In this document: in pieces, positions 22,852 through 34,245 of the stretch
Position numbering within the stretch: the stretch's first letter is position 1
Layout: every line of letters begins with the position of its first letter
DNA from: Oscheius tipulae
Taxonomy: Eukaryota > Nematoda > Chromadorea > Rhabditida > Rhabditidae
Length of the DNA: 64,000 nt
Direction of reading: 5' to 3'
Assembly (NCBI GenBank): GCA_037178975.1
Contig: JASJZH010000006.1
Coordinates: 992,001-1,056,000 of the forward strand
Position numbers and translations under genes: made by a program
The notes under the pieces: generated by a model
What the model saw: only the letters and a program-made list of their open reading frames with translations
Told to the model about the DNA's origin: nothing
The model's database searches: none

Positions 22852-23180
22852 AACATTTAAAGGTTGCTAAAGTTTGTGGCGTCTAAATGGGCTTTCAATT
22901 TAGAGACAGATATGATGTACAAAAGGAGAAGGCAAGCTACATAAAGGCAAAAGATTTTGAAAAGGTTGACACTATTTGGTTATGTCCCTTCTATATCACC
23001 TATAAAACCAGTCATTCACGTACCATCTGTTGCCACCTAACGCAAAAAACGTCATCACAAAGCACCTTTGTCCTTATGCTCATAACTCAGTTTGACGGGT
23101 TTGACTTTCATCTGTCCGCCACTGATAAATTAACAAGCTTGATTCGTTCTGCAAGTCATTTGGAAATCAGTCAGCAGAAT
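22852..23180. other. Intergenic between receptors 2 and 3
   Basis: About 330 bp. An open frame from 22887 runs into the next gene's first exon but has no domain; I take the downstream ATG at 23181 as the start because it opens directly into TM1. Confidence 0.5.
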
Positions 23181-24356
23181 ATGAATGTCTACTTCATCGT
23201 CTCATCAATATTTGCCCTTTTCTCTATAGTTGTTTACTTCATAGTCTGTTTCTTTCTAATAATTAAACGTAAAGTATTTCCCGGCTCATATTATCTTATT
23301 TTTCTCGTTAATGCGGTCGTGGTAAAATTTCAATGTTTGCATCGCGATATGTATTTTTCAGAACATAGTAACGTACATTAACTCTCTATTCGCAATTCGG
23401 CTTCCATCAATAACTTGTCAATGGAACTGTTGGCTCAGTATCTTTTTCTTCGGGCAGCCTTTTGGACTGTTTTTACGAGTGATATTTTGGCTGACAATCT
23501 ATCTCGCCTACGTACAGTATCTCATGATTTTTTCTTTTATCATTAATCGTTTTACAGCTGTTTATTATCCGATGAAGTACGAGAAAGTTAGTTTGCTTGT
23601 CCTAGCACAAAAACAAACAATGTTCAGCTATGGAACAAATTCTTTTTTATACTGATGGCCTTCAACTTTATATTCCCTATTTTATTAACTTTTGAACTGT
23701 TCCAAGGTTTCGTCTTTTACATCTATTATGAAAACTATATTTTGTGGCAATACCCGGTAATAATCTTAGTGTTCCATCAAAACATACTGCTCAGGAATCC
23801 ACAACTAGAACTATCAAGTTAAACGTTTTTATGGTCATCATGACAATCGTATGCACGGTCCTTATGATTGCAACTACTGCAAAGTTTAAACCAAATGTGA
23901 GTTTTCCGTTGAACATTTGCACTTTCCTTCTCGCCATATATCTGATTACTAACTTGTCCCTTTTTTTGAAAAAGGAACATAGTTTGCGAATACAACTATC
24001 CGTACTAAAGAAAATAGTTTAATCTTACTTTCAGGATCGTGGTTCTGAACGAAAACTGATGGTCTTCAGTATAATCCACTTTCTTATTCAGCTATTCTCG
24101 ACCGTTGTCATGGTAGATTCCGTGACTTTCCACCAACATTTTGTTACAGATAATTAATCAGCTCAGTCTAATCTACATGTGGGAGGGAGCGGGGAAATAT
24201 TCCTTGGCTCTTATCCCGTATGTATCCGACACAATGACCTTCTTATCACCATATGTTCTCATTTACTGCTCGCCTAGCATGAAGAAATTTATCTACGGCA
24301 TTGTCAAGACTCTGGCAAGAAGACAAAATGAGGCATCGGTGGTTACGATCTATTGA
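23181..24356 (+). CDS. 7TM chemoreceptor, Srg/Srv-like (receptor 3)
   Basis: Nematode serpentine receptor. Opens MNVYFIVSSIFALFSIVVYF (TM1), then FPGSYYLIFLVNAVV, NIVTYINSLFAIRL, FGLFLRVIFWLTIYLAYVQY, and the strong family motif INRFTAVYYPMKYEK at the end of TM3. TM4 (FFFILMAFNFIFPILLTFEL), TM5 (LNICTFLLAIYLITNLSLFL) and, after a 33-bp intron (donor GTACTA), DRGSERKLMVFSIIHFLIQL (TM6) and YVSDTMTFLSPYVLIYC (TM7) follow. The tail is MKKFIYGIVKTLARRQNEAS; the stop is at 24354-24356, overlapped closely by a polyadenylation signal at 24362. NRF..VYYPxKY resembles Srg/Srv proteins. The expected site of action is the sensory cilium. Confidence 0.8.
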
Positions 24357-26067
24357 TAGTGCAATAAAAACAGTTGGCGGGTAAAACGTTTTTAGCAACC
24401 GCCGTCTCTTGAAGAATCGAGGTTCTACAGAGGCTTCCAAAAATCTACAGGGTCACAAATATATTTGGGTGACTCAACTCGACTCGCTCGAGATATAGTT
24501 CGAGTAGAACCTGACTCGAGTCGAACAGAACCAAACTTCCTAAAACGGTGTATATAAAACGATAAACGTCCGTTTTTCTCTCAGTTTGAGTAATGTATGC
24601 TTTATTGATATTTATTTACCGCTTTGGAAAAGAAAAATCTCTAACTTTTCAATTCCGGTCGGACCCGAGTCGAGTCGACTCGAGATTTTTGACTCGACGC
24701 TCAAGAATAGTCACATACATCGATGTAAACAAGAGTGAACAAGGTCAATAAACATACATTGCGCTGAAGTAGAGTCCACAAAGGTATAAATAATGATATT
24801 GTGCGTACGATAGGTGCAGGAACTGCTATTGTCTGTCCGGGAGGTACATCGAAAGATCTCACCAAAGGCCCTTTCGGATGATAGAGTAACATCTATTATA
24901 AGAAGTGTCATCAAAAAAATAAAGGAGAACGAAGAAGACTGCTTCAAATCGGGTATTTTAGATCAATATTCATATCGAAATCAAATGGTTGCAAACAATG
25001 ACATGCAATAATTCGCGTGTGAGTAGTTCATGTTTCAAATTTTAAAGAGGCTAGAATCGGCCAAATTTCTGCCACAAATTCTTTTCTCAAGAATATAGTT
25101 TTTTCTGTTTGAACTTCCTCACGGGTCTAATGATCATTCTCGAATAATTATTCCGCCGGCATGATTACAATTCTCAGGCATTTTTCGCAGTACTAATCCT
25201 CATCGGCTTGTTCACCGCCATGACAACGTCTCGTTCTGACTAAGAGACGGGTCTACATAGCATCGTCCTTCTTCTTCTTCATCCAACACAGCTGGTTGAC
25301 CCCGCGTCTCATTGAATTGACAGAACGAACCGTTGGTCGTCATGGAGACGACGCGCAGAGTTAGTAGCTGTCCCGTATGGGTGTTTTCACCACTCACACT
25401 AGGCAGAATGGCGACCCCTTTTAGTTGCTATTGACCACTTCCCCTCCTGCCCTATAGTTGCTTTCTCATTCCGAGTTTCTAAAAATACGACCACGTATTT
25501 CGAAAAAAAGGAAATCTGTTGTCTGGACTCTTTTCCTAGAATCAGATTCCAGTATACTAAGACTAAATACCCGTTGAGTACTTTCTATGAGCTATTAATT
25601 CTAAAAAATTGACACAAAACCAGACAAATGCAAAATTTATGTATCGCAGAAGCAATCATTCTGATAAATTTTTGTCTAAAAGTAGTAATTTTCACTACGA
25701 CCTAAAAGTTTCATTTTTGGCTTTCTTTATTCTCTGGTGCAGAGCTGATTTTGGGTAGACAGCATACTCTTTTCGTAGTCACTACAATCCTTATTTCCGT
25801 GTCAAATTCTGTGACTAATTTTAATGGAAACCATGTGAAGTTTTGTACCCATGATGCCCGCACCAATGAGAACTTCCTAAGACAACGACAAACTTCTATT
25901 TTCACTCATCATTCATTTTATATTATTCACAAACTCATCAGTCAACCGTTCAAATCAGTTCCAATGTTTTCTTCTTCTTGCCTCCGTTTTTACCTGTTTA
26001 CTACACTCAGAAAGACCATTTCCTTTTGATTGAATGTGTTTAACTATATTTTTCAGATTCATTTTGC
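24357..26067. other. Intergenic between receptor 3 and dyf-11
   Basis: No coding region supported. Two GAGTC-rich blocks lie at 24470-24535 and 24664-24705. The remainder is AT-rich. A minus-strand frame at 25212-25397 has no recognisable domain and no clear splice partners. Confidence 0.5.
24470..24705. repeat. Paired GAGTC/ACTCGAGTC repeat blocks, possible small element
   Basis: Left block 24470-24535 has GACTCAACTCGACTCG and CTGACTCGAGTCGAAC; right block 24664-24705 has CGAGTCGAGTCGACTCGAG and GACTCGAC. The blocks are imperfectly inverted to one another around about 130 bp of AT-rich DNA, as in a small terminal-inverted-repeat element, but no clear target duplication was found. Confidence 0.4.
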
Positions 26068-28332
26068 ATGAGTGAATACGATGCAACCAGACAAGCCTTT
26101 GCCGGTCTTATTGAGAAGCCAGCCCTAACTGACCAGCTTCTAAGCCGACCGCCCTTTAAGTTCCTGCTCGATGTCATCACGAACACGATCACATCAACCG
26201 GATATTTGAAAGTAGGCGGATGTGATTAATTTTTTTATGCGTCAAAAAGACAGGCGAATGTGTTAATATTCTAGTGAACAAAGCCAGTCTTTATAGTGTG
26301 TTGGACCAATCAAATTTTAACAAAGGTTTCAAACAGACCTCGTTTCTAAATTTTTTTTGCTGGAAGCTGCTCTGATAGATTCGATATAAAACCTCAAAAT
26401 TGTCAAAAATACTTGCTCTCTCTCTCTAACCGAGAAACATCAGTTATAAAGTTTGCATACTTAAGAGGTGTTCTTCTGATAAGTACGGTTTTTAGAGCCA
26501 GTTCCCCAAATCTGACTTGGATCCTGCTGCCCTTACCGACAAAGTTGCTAAAACAGCCTTCTTGGACAAGTTCATCGGAGCTGTGGACGATGGATCTTTA
26601 TCTGCTGTAAAATCAGCTAAAATAGTTGCCGGAAAGGAGCCGGAACTGACGAACAAGGTTCTGCATTCTCACGTTATTTTGTGAAAGTAATAATTACAGC
26701 TGTTGCTCAAACTTGCCGAGAACGCCCGGAACTTTATGGGCGGTGGTCAAGCGGAAAAGAAGAGCAAGGATAAGAGTACCAAGGAAAAATCTTCGAAGGA
26801 TAAAGAGAAAGAGAAGAAGGACAAGGATAGGAGTAAATCAAAGGATCGTGGAAAGGACAAGGAGAAGGAAAAACCTAGTCAAAGTAGCAGTAAAGTAGGG
26901 TTTCAATCATGTTTTCCAATATTTCATGCCCAGGACAAAGAAAAACGAAGCAGTAGCAAGTCTCGAGACAAGGAAAAGCCGAAAGACAAGGATGAAAAAA
27001 AGGAGAAGAAGTCCAAAAAGTCCTCGGTTGACAAAGAAAAAGCCCACAAAAAGAAAAAAGAGAAGGAAAGTGTCCCAGAAACTTCAACTCACCTTGTTGA
27101 TGTCAATGAAAATTTGTTGGACAGGGACCTGGACGAAGGATTTGAAGAAGTACATCAGTTGAGTCCTCATCAATGTAAGTCAATCAAATATTCAAACGAA
27201 ACTTTTAATCTAGTACCAGAAAAGATGTCTCCTGGCAATGATAGTGGGATTTTGGAACTGGATGAACAACAGCCACTTGTTCAGAGGTCGGCAGTACCAG
27301 AGTTTCAGCGGTAAGTAATCAGTTTTTTTGCATCAGATTTGGGAATCCCGAGGAATTTCAATTAATAGAAAGCAAGGGCAGGTTAAGAGATCAGTGCTTG
27401 GCGGTGTATTCTATTAAAACTTTCTCTATAGAATGGTACATCTGCTTGAATTTCAGGGCAAGCCTAATAGTTTTAAACTCAAAAAAATAATGTTCAGACC
27501 TTCAACAGCGGCTGCTCGTCCTCAAACATCAATGGGTCGACCGGGCACTGCTGCAGCTCGCCCAGCTCCACCAAAAATAAAGAAAAAGGTCATCGCGACC
27601 ATAGAAGAAGCTCCTGCGGTGCGAAAAACCTCTTAATTGATCAAAAACACAAGTTTAGCCGGCTGAATCAACTGTTCAAATTATGGCCGAAGAAGCAGCT
27701 GGGGAAGATGACAAAAACGACCTGTTTGTAGAAGAAGTGATTGAGGATGAAAATCACTTCATTCCCGATGCTGTAGCAGCACCCGTAATTTTCTTTTTGG
27801 TTTATACATAAAACTTTTATAGATCGAGGCTGAAGAAGGCGGTCTTGTACAAAAAATGATGGAAACCAAGGCTGGATTGGAGGAAGGCCAGCTTCTGGAT
27901 GATATCGACGAAGACGATACGGAATTCCAGCATGAAATGAACAAAATGAACGAGCTTCAGAGGACACTACAGGGTATAACGAGGACGATCTATCCTCTGG
28001 CCCACATCTTTGAATATGCTCAGGTAGGCTGTTTTGTTTGATGGCTAGAAGGAAAAAATTAGGAAGATCTTGAAGCTATGATTCGGGAGCTGGAAAAGTG
28101 GAGAGCCGAGGTTCGTCAAAATGAAGCTGAACTGAAGGAGAAGGAGTCGATGAGCATGGGAGAGGCTCAAAAGTAGGTTACTTTCTTATCATAATAAATA
28201 CTATTTAGACTAACGAGAACTCTGAGCAATCTCGACGAAGAAATCAGGAACATCAAGGTCAACTTGAGCAACTGTAGGGCACGGATAGTTTCAAACGAAG
28301 AACGCATTCAATTGTTGATGAAAGATGTTTAA
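26068..28332 (+). CDS. dyf-11: Intraflagellar transport protein IFT54 (TRAF3IP1/MIP-T3), DYF-11
   Basis: IFT-B subunit needed to build sensory cilia; its N-terminal calponin-homology-like domain binds tubulin and its C-terminal coiled coil binds IFT20. Ten predicted exons: 26068-26211, 26496-26657, 26700-26894, 26934-27174, 27214-27310, 27498-27618, 27659-27784, 27823-28023, 28063-28172, 28209-28332. N-terminal domain: MSEYDATRQAFAGLIEKPAL ... LLDVITNTITSTGYLK ... AKIVAGKEPELTNKLLLKLA. Then a long Lys/Glu/Asp/Ser-rich stretch, an Arg-Pro-Ser-Thr-Ala-Ala repeat segment (RPSTAAARPQTS), an acidic region, and the conserved coiled coil (LQGITRTIYPLAHIFEYAQ to the end). Length and order match the family. 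A TTTTTCAG acceptor 11 bp before the ATG suggests spliced-leader addition, and AATAAA lies at 28447-28452. Expression is expected in ciliated neurons. Confidence 0.93.
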
Positions 28333-29870
28333 GTCCTATTCTTTTTCAAAACTGTTTAGTCTCTTTTCTTTCCTCTCCACTGTGATACATCTGAACTAAC
28401 TAAAAAATGTCTACTGTCCGATTCTATCCAAATTTTCGTGTAGCTCAATAAAGAGGTTCGGTTTGCTTGTTCTTCTACATTATCAGGTGGTCGAATCGCA
28501 AGCGTAGATGGAATCAAATTTAGGAGATGAAAGATATGCAGTCTTTACTTCCATTCCTTGACGCCGTTCTTTCCTGTTTCCCTTTTTGGTCCGTTGACAT
28601 TCATTGAATGAAAAGATTGCCATTTACTGGCGCCACAATACCTGGGGGTAGTCACTGTGCGCCTATTTTCAGCCATAATAGTCTGACAGTATCTGCCGTG
28701 CCCTTGAGTGGTAAGTCTAGCCGCTTTTGCAGCTTTTCACCGCAAGACAATTTAACATTTGCACGAATAACTACCAATCCGCTACACGCAAATTGTTCCT
28801 TTTCAACAGTCAGCCCTGAAACAGACACAACACAACAGAGACATCTCACCCACTTCCTTCGACAATCTTTTAGCATATCATAATTATAACACGCTGTAAG
28901 TTTGGTGACAGCAAATGGCCTCATTGCGGCAGAGCCAACTGTCAGGGCAGATAAGGGTCAATGAGAAGTGGCTACTCATCGCCTATTCCCGAAATATGTT
29001 TACTTTTATATTCACAGCTTCCGATTCGGGCCGTTACGAAAACTTTACTCCTCTTCCATAACATGCTTCCCCCTCTTCTGATCGTCCGAAGATGCCGTTT
29101 TGTGGCAATGCTTACACATACATGTGAGAATTTTTGAATATAACGCATTTGCCGCCATCTGTTGCATAGTTTTTTCGTCTCCACGGTTAGCCTAACTTCC
29201 GGTCGTTAGCGGGAGTGTAGTAATGGTGCGGAGGCATCTTTTCCAGCGGGCGTTCAGCCAGCTCTATTAGACACGCTTTGAAGATTGCAAAAGCGACAAA
29301 TTATGGCCTCATAAGAAGAATTTATCCGAGGAGCGGCGTAAGAATTATAACCTGCTGGACAACACATTAAAACAGACGCACAAGGACGGGCGGCCTTTTC
29401 GCACCCCTCATGTCGTAGCTAATTGCTTCCGGAAGATGTTTCCCGGTGGGAGGTCTCGGGCTGTCAGGTTGAGGTGACATATAGCTTTGAGTATTGTTTC
29501 GAATATATTTACTATATGTATTTGCATTTTTCATTGGCTCTAAAATGTAGCATCTATTTTTGTGAGCTGTTTATTCTTCATATTCCTTATTCTGCATTTC
29601 TCAGTTTACCTAACTTCTCCTATTGACTGATAATCTTTGTATTTCTTACCCTATTTTCGTCAATCTGTTCGGAATTGAGAGTTTTTGTCAATTTGCTCAT
29701 CCATCTGACTTTCAACGTGCTCTGTCATTTAGTACAACCGATCCATATATTTTGTTCCTCCCATACTTCAGAATGCTATCCTTGGGTATCATTCAACCTT
29801 TTTGGACGTTCGGAATTTTCAGTTTTGCCCAGACACCTTGCCTGGTCAATTCTTTCAAATTACCATCTTA
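28333..29870. other. Intergenic between dyf-11 and the Tc5-like element
   Basis: Holds the dyf-11 3' untranslated region (AATAAA at 28447-28452). The rest, about 1.4 kb, shows only short domain-free open frames on both strands. TTA at 29868-29870 is the left target duplication of the transposon that follows. Confidence 0.5.
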
Positions 29871-31787
29871 CAAGGGAAGCCTTTCAACTTAAGTTGGACT
29901 TTGGCAACGAACAAGGTGCCATTCGATAGCTCTAAAAATGGGTATAACGGGGTGTATTGCCAAATTCGCTTAATCCCTCCCTGGTCCGAGATATAACGTT
30001 TTTAAAAATGGCGCTCCCGTATCATCTCGACGTCTAAGCCGTAGGACCCGCCGTGATAGACTTCGAAGGCACCAAAAATCATGGCAGCGTAGTATCGTGG
30101 CGAGCGCGGTGGGCTGGGATGCAATTACTTGCTGGTTCGGATCCGCACGAATTCTTTTTTTACTTTTTTTCGTCTTTTATCTGTGACTATGCTTTTTCTT
30201 TATGTTTGTTTTCACGACACAAACTTTTTAGTTTCCACATGAACCCATCTAAAATCCTCGGATTTCTGGTTGAAGAGTTTGGGCTGGAAAAGGACACCGA
30301 ATTGAGTCGAGATGAGCGCCGTTTTTCCTTCCGAAACGCTGCAGCGATCAAGGCCGCAGCTGATTCCTTCGTGGCTCAAGTCCGAAGTGATATTGTCGCC
30401 GCTAATTATATGCTGGATCACATCTGGAATGCTGACCAATCCGGATTCACCAAGGAACTCACGACTGCTAGAACTCTCGACATCAAAGGCAAGAGGAGTG
30501 TGGAACGCATCGTACAGACAGCTTCTGCTCTCACTCACTCTTACACTGTTTTTCCTATGATCAGTTGTAACGGGGTTTTGCGTGAGAAGCTGTATGTGGT
30601 GCTCCAGGAGCCTAATGGATTGTTCCCCAAGTTAGCGATCTTTTTAAAGTTAACAGTCTTTTTTTATAGAAATGGCATCTTCCAAACCAAAAACCTTGTC
30701 GTCCGTGCCAATAAGACGCACATCATGAACAAGGACCTCATGAGGGACTGGTTTGAGAATGTCGTTTTCGACTCTCCGCCAAACAAGATGTTGCTGTTGG
30801 TCGATTCGTGGCCGTCATTCAAGGATACGGATCTGATCCATTCTCTTGTTCCACCTGGCATGGACTTTGAACTACGCCATATCCCTGGCGGAGCCACCTC
30901 TATGATCCAGCCACTCGATGTTTATGGTTTTTACCATGTGAAAAAGTTTGTCAAGAGAGTCACAAGCTTTGCTCTGGCAAATCAAATCGATTTCCAAGTA
31001 GCGGCAAGGGATAATTTACTCAAAGTCAGTTTTTTCATCAAACGAAGTCATATTTCTTTCAGGTAATTTCTTTGACCCATCGACAGTTCACTCATCACGC
31101 ATTTCATTCATTTTGGCAGTATAGTTGGTATGCGTCGGGCTACCAGGTTCTTCATCCTCCGCCTTTCAAAACCCCTGTTCAAATTTGTTTTCCAACTACC
31201 CCCCAGATATGTTCGATTGCAAATTGTCAAGGGTTTGGTTTTATACTTTGTCTCTTCTGTGATCAGTATTTCTGTTTCTCGCACTACATTATCCAATATC
31301 ATTGGTGTTGAAGTGGATTCGTTCACAAAAACAAAGTTTTTCCTGTTGAAGTTGTTCAAACTAACTTGATTTCCAAAAAAGGCAATGCAGACATCTATTT
31401 AATGCCTTTCCAGGCCAAAGGGCGTCCGGCACCAGTTTCATAGTCACGTAGTCAAAGTCAAAGCACATAGTCACAGATAAAAGACGAAAAAAAGTAAAAA
31501 AAAGAATTCGTGCGGATCCGAACCAGCAAGTAATTGCATCCCAGCCCACCGCGCTCGCCACGATACTACGCTGCCATGATTTTTGGTGCCTTCGAAGTCT
31601 ATCACGGCGGGTCCTACGGCTTAGACGTCGAGATGATACGGGAGCGCCATTTTTAAAAACGTTATATCTCGGACCAGGGAGGGATTAAGCGAATTTGGCA
31701 ATACACCCCGTTATACCCATTTTTAGAGCTATCGAATGGCACCTTGTTCGTTGCCAAAGTCCAACTTAAGTTGAAAGGCTTCCCTTG
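29871..31787 (+). mobile_element. Tc5-like DNA transposon (pogo/Tc4-Tc5 type), 1.9 kb
   Basis: Element of 1917 bp with long terminal inverted repeats of about 321 bp (29871-30191 and 31467-31787). They begin CAAGGGAAGCC and differ, as far as I can read, by a single base in a T run. The target duplication is TTA (29868-29870 and 31788-31790) and the restored target is CTTAG, which fits the CTNAG target with TNA duplication known for C. elegans Tc4 and Tc5. It encodes a DDE transposase fragment (next entry). Near-identical repeats point to recent insertion. It is shorter than Tc5 (about 3.2 kb), probably by internal loss. Confidence 0.9.
30240..31310 (+). CDS. DDE transposase of the Tc5-like element, N-terminally short
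   Basis: DDE_1-type catalytic region. First Asp in HIWNADQSGF, second in KMLLLVDSWPSFKDT, third in GGATSMIQPLDVYGFYHVKK; the last motif is typical of pogo/Tigger/Tc5 enzymes. Two small introns are predicted, one at about 30629-30669 (restores LFPKNGIFQTKN) and one at about 31030-31063 (restores LLKVISLTHRQF). The frame is open upstream into the inverted repeat (from 30053), but no CENP-B-type helix-turn-helix domain is visible, so the copy seems to lack its DNA-binding half and is probably non-autonomous. The start at 30240 is a choice of convenience. Confidence 0.7.
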
Positions 31788-31843
31788 TTAGGCTGATCCC
31801 GAGTTACAGCAGGATCCTTTGATAGCTTGCACTTTATAGTTTA

Positions 31844-32304
31844 CCAGCTGCCGGCGGCAGCTTCGCAGCCCTTTGGTCTTTGCTTAGTATTGACCACAGG
31901 CGGCTACGCCGCTTCCCTAGTAGCAGTTTCTTCTACAGCTGGCTTGTCCCCTTGTCTCGTGACATGAAATAGCTTGTCAGCTTTTTTGAGTATTAGTGTT
32001 GACATGCAATTGTGCGGACACCATGACAGACGGATAAAGACGTCTCCGACGGCTTCGCCGTTCTTTTGCCATCAGTTTACATTGGTGGCTGCGCTGCTTC
32101 GTAGTTACAGAAATCTCCCAGTGGCTTCACAATGAGAAAAGCGAAGTTTTATAGTGCACCCAAAGTTGATTGGTCAACCAATTTAGGCAATAACTGTTTT
32201 TGAACAATAAAACTTCTGGACAGCTAACTGGTTCGCTTCGTGGCCACGAACAAACAAACAGACAGAGTCCTCCACAGAAACCATCACGCTTCAGATAGTA
32301 GAGA
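31844..32304 (-). mobile_element. Non-autonomous Helitron, copy B (461 bp)
   Basis: Same family as 21464-21843, on the opposite strand. Read on the minus strand it starts TCTCTACTATCTGAAGCG at 32304 with flanking A and ends CTGG at 31844 with flanking T. The terminal 7-bp hairpin is intact. It has an extra internal block of about 80-100 bp with one more GC hairpin (AAGCGGCGTAGCCGCC). Identity to copy A is high with scattered substitutions. The 3' end is only 56 bp from the Tc5-like element. Confidence 0.85.
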
Positions 32305-34245
32305 TTTAATAGCTTATCTACTCTTCAGTTTTCAATTCACTGCCCAGGCTACAGACAAACAAAATTATTGTGTCGTACTGTCTTGCTAGTTTACATATAC
32401 TACGAGCAGCATAGTCTGACCGGAAATGCGCTCTCACCTTACCAATTGATGTAATAATGCCATGAGATCTCTGCCACTGCACAGGGGGTCATTTGTCTTG
32501 GTGTGGGCGCAAGGAACATCCGTTAACACGTGAGCCAAGTAGTCGAAAGCAACCGTTTCAGTCAACTTCCAAATTTTGTCAAACGGCCAGCCCTTCTATA
32601 ACTTTCCCACCTTAATTTTGCCCCAGCATGAGAAATACGGCGACCTCGATCCGAATGACAATGCTCACCAGGGCATAATCGTTGTTAGTTGACCTTCCCG
32701 CCGTCTCAGGAAGCGCTCTTTTCCGTTTTGTCTCGTTTGCACTTTAAGGACCTACGCTGAAAATTTATAGACCACTGGGCTTGTGAACCCGATTCTCACC
32801 TTCCGTTCATTTCACCGAGACCGACCTTGTTTTTGCTGCAGAAAAAAAAAACATTTCCAATTGGAGACCACCTTCCGGTCAGGTGTCCTTGTTTGCTGTT
32901 TATTTTGACTGTTTTTCTGGTCTTAAAGGAAGAAATATGTCCGGGAGACTCGTATTCTCTTCCCTAAAAACCAACAAGTATAAGATCCTTTTTGAGCTTC
33001 GCATAACTCTTCCCTATATTTTAGTTTTAGATTTGATGACAAGAAAGGCGTTTGCTCTTTGGAACTGGTCGTAGTTTCGACCTACGAAATGATGAAAGAC
33101 CTCCCACAGTGACATCTTTTATGCTCAGATTCTTCAATACCTACCGTACTCTATACATACTTTTATACGCAGTCGCACAGCATTATCTGATCATGAGAAT
33201 TCTCTGCCTGTGTAACAGCAATACTAACTCAGAAGACGGTTCTTTTTTTAATAGTCTTTCGGCAAACTATTGGTACAAAGCTAAGCTATGGTCTTCTTCA
33301 CATTTGCCTTGCCCCGTTGAAAAACGGATATTTGCTACTTTTACCTCGGTTGTATGTCCAAAACGCCTAAGAATGGCGCATTAGATAATGAGAACAATAG
33401 CACTTGCGCACACGTGTCACCAGGAGTCATTTGCCAATCAAGGGGCCCATAACGAAGCCGATCCCTCTCTTTGGGTCAGTGGCTCTAATTGGTTACCCTC
33501 ACCTGTAATTACAGACTGTTGCCATAAACATGTGCCTTTCTCTCTCATGCGCAGCACCTCATTAGAGTCTTAGCTCCTGATTGCGGTCTTGTGCAGCTTC
33601 CTCTTTTGTGACGTTGAACGCTTTTAGGAGCTTTTTCGACGAATTAGCTACATTGTCAGCTTTGTAAGAAAAAGATTCTGTCCATGAACAGCCCACAATT
33701 TGGTTTCTTTGGCAGTTTTTGATATTGTTTGCACCTCTCAAGCATTTGAGGTATGCTACAAAAAGTTCTCGTGCAGGTTGCAACCTAAAACCACACGTGC
33801 TTGGTTATGACTTCACATTTGCGACTGGCATGACTGCCATTTTTGTTTCCTAACTATTGAAAATATCTTATTGTCTCTATAACAAATGTTTAGATTTAGC
33901 TATAAATGCCGTATGTATCATTTTTATCTCTATTAAACGTGACACTTACACGAAAATCAAATATCCTAACTTTGATCCTGAAAGATCAGTTTCCAAATAT
34001 TTCTAGCACTCCCACACATACAGGTAACATAAGCAGACACGCACTGCGCGCATATTTTACAGCCGTCCTTTTTTCTCATTTTCTCTCTCGCACACTCTTG
34101 CTGCACTGAGGTGTCTTTCCGCGTTCTTGACTAGCATCTGCGATCCGTCATGCTGAACACATTCGGCCGGACAACAACTGTTGCTTGTTTAGGGTCACTC
34201 CCTTTTATCTAATCTTTTCTCTTTAAGCTTATTTATGTTTTCAGA
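32305..34245. other. Intergenic between Helitron B and the GTPase gene
   Basis: About 1.9 kb without a supportable gene. Sequence for about 90 bp upstream of the Helitron end retains some resemblance to the flank of copy A (ATAATTTTG segment), too weak to interpret. No RNA gene seen. Confidence 0.5.

Noticed and set aside
29653-29996. Open frames running into the left repeat of the Tc5-like element
   Set aside because: They cross the transposon border at 29871, so they are chance joins of flank and element.
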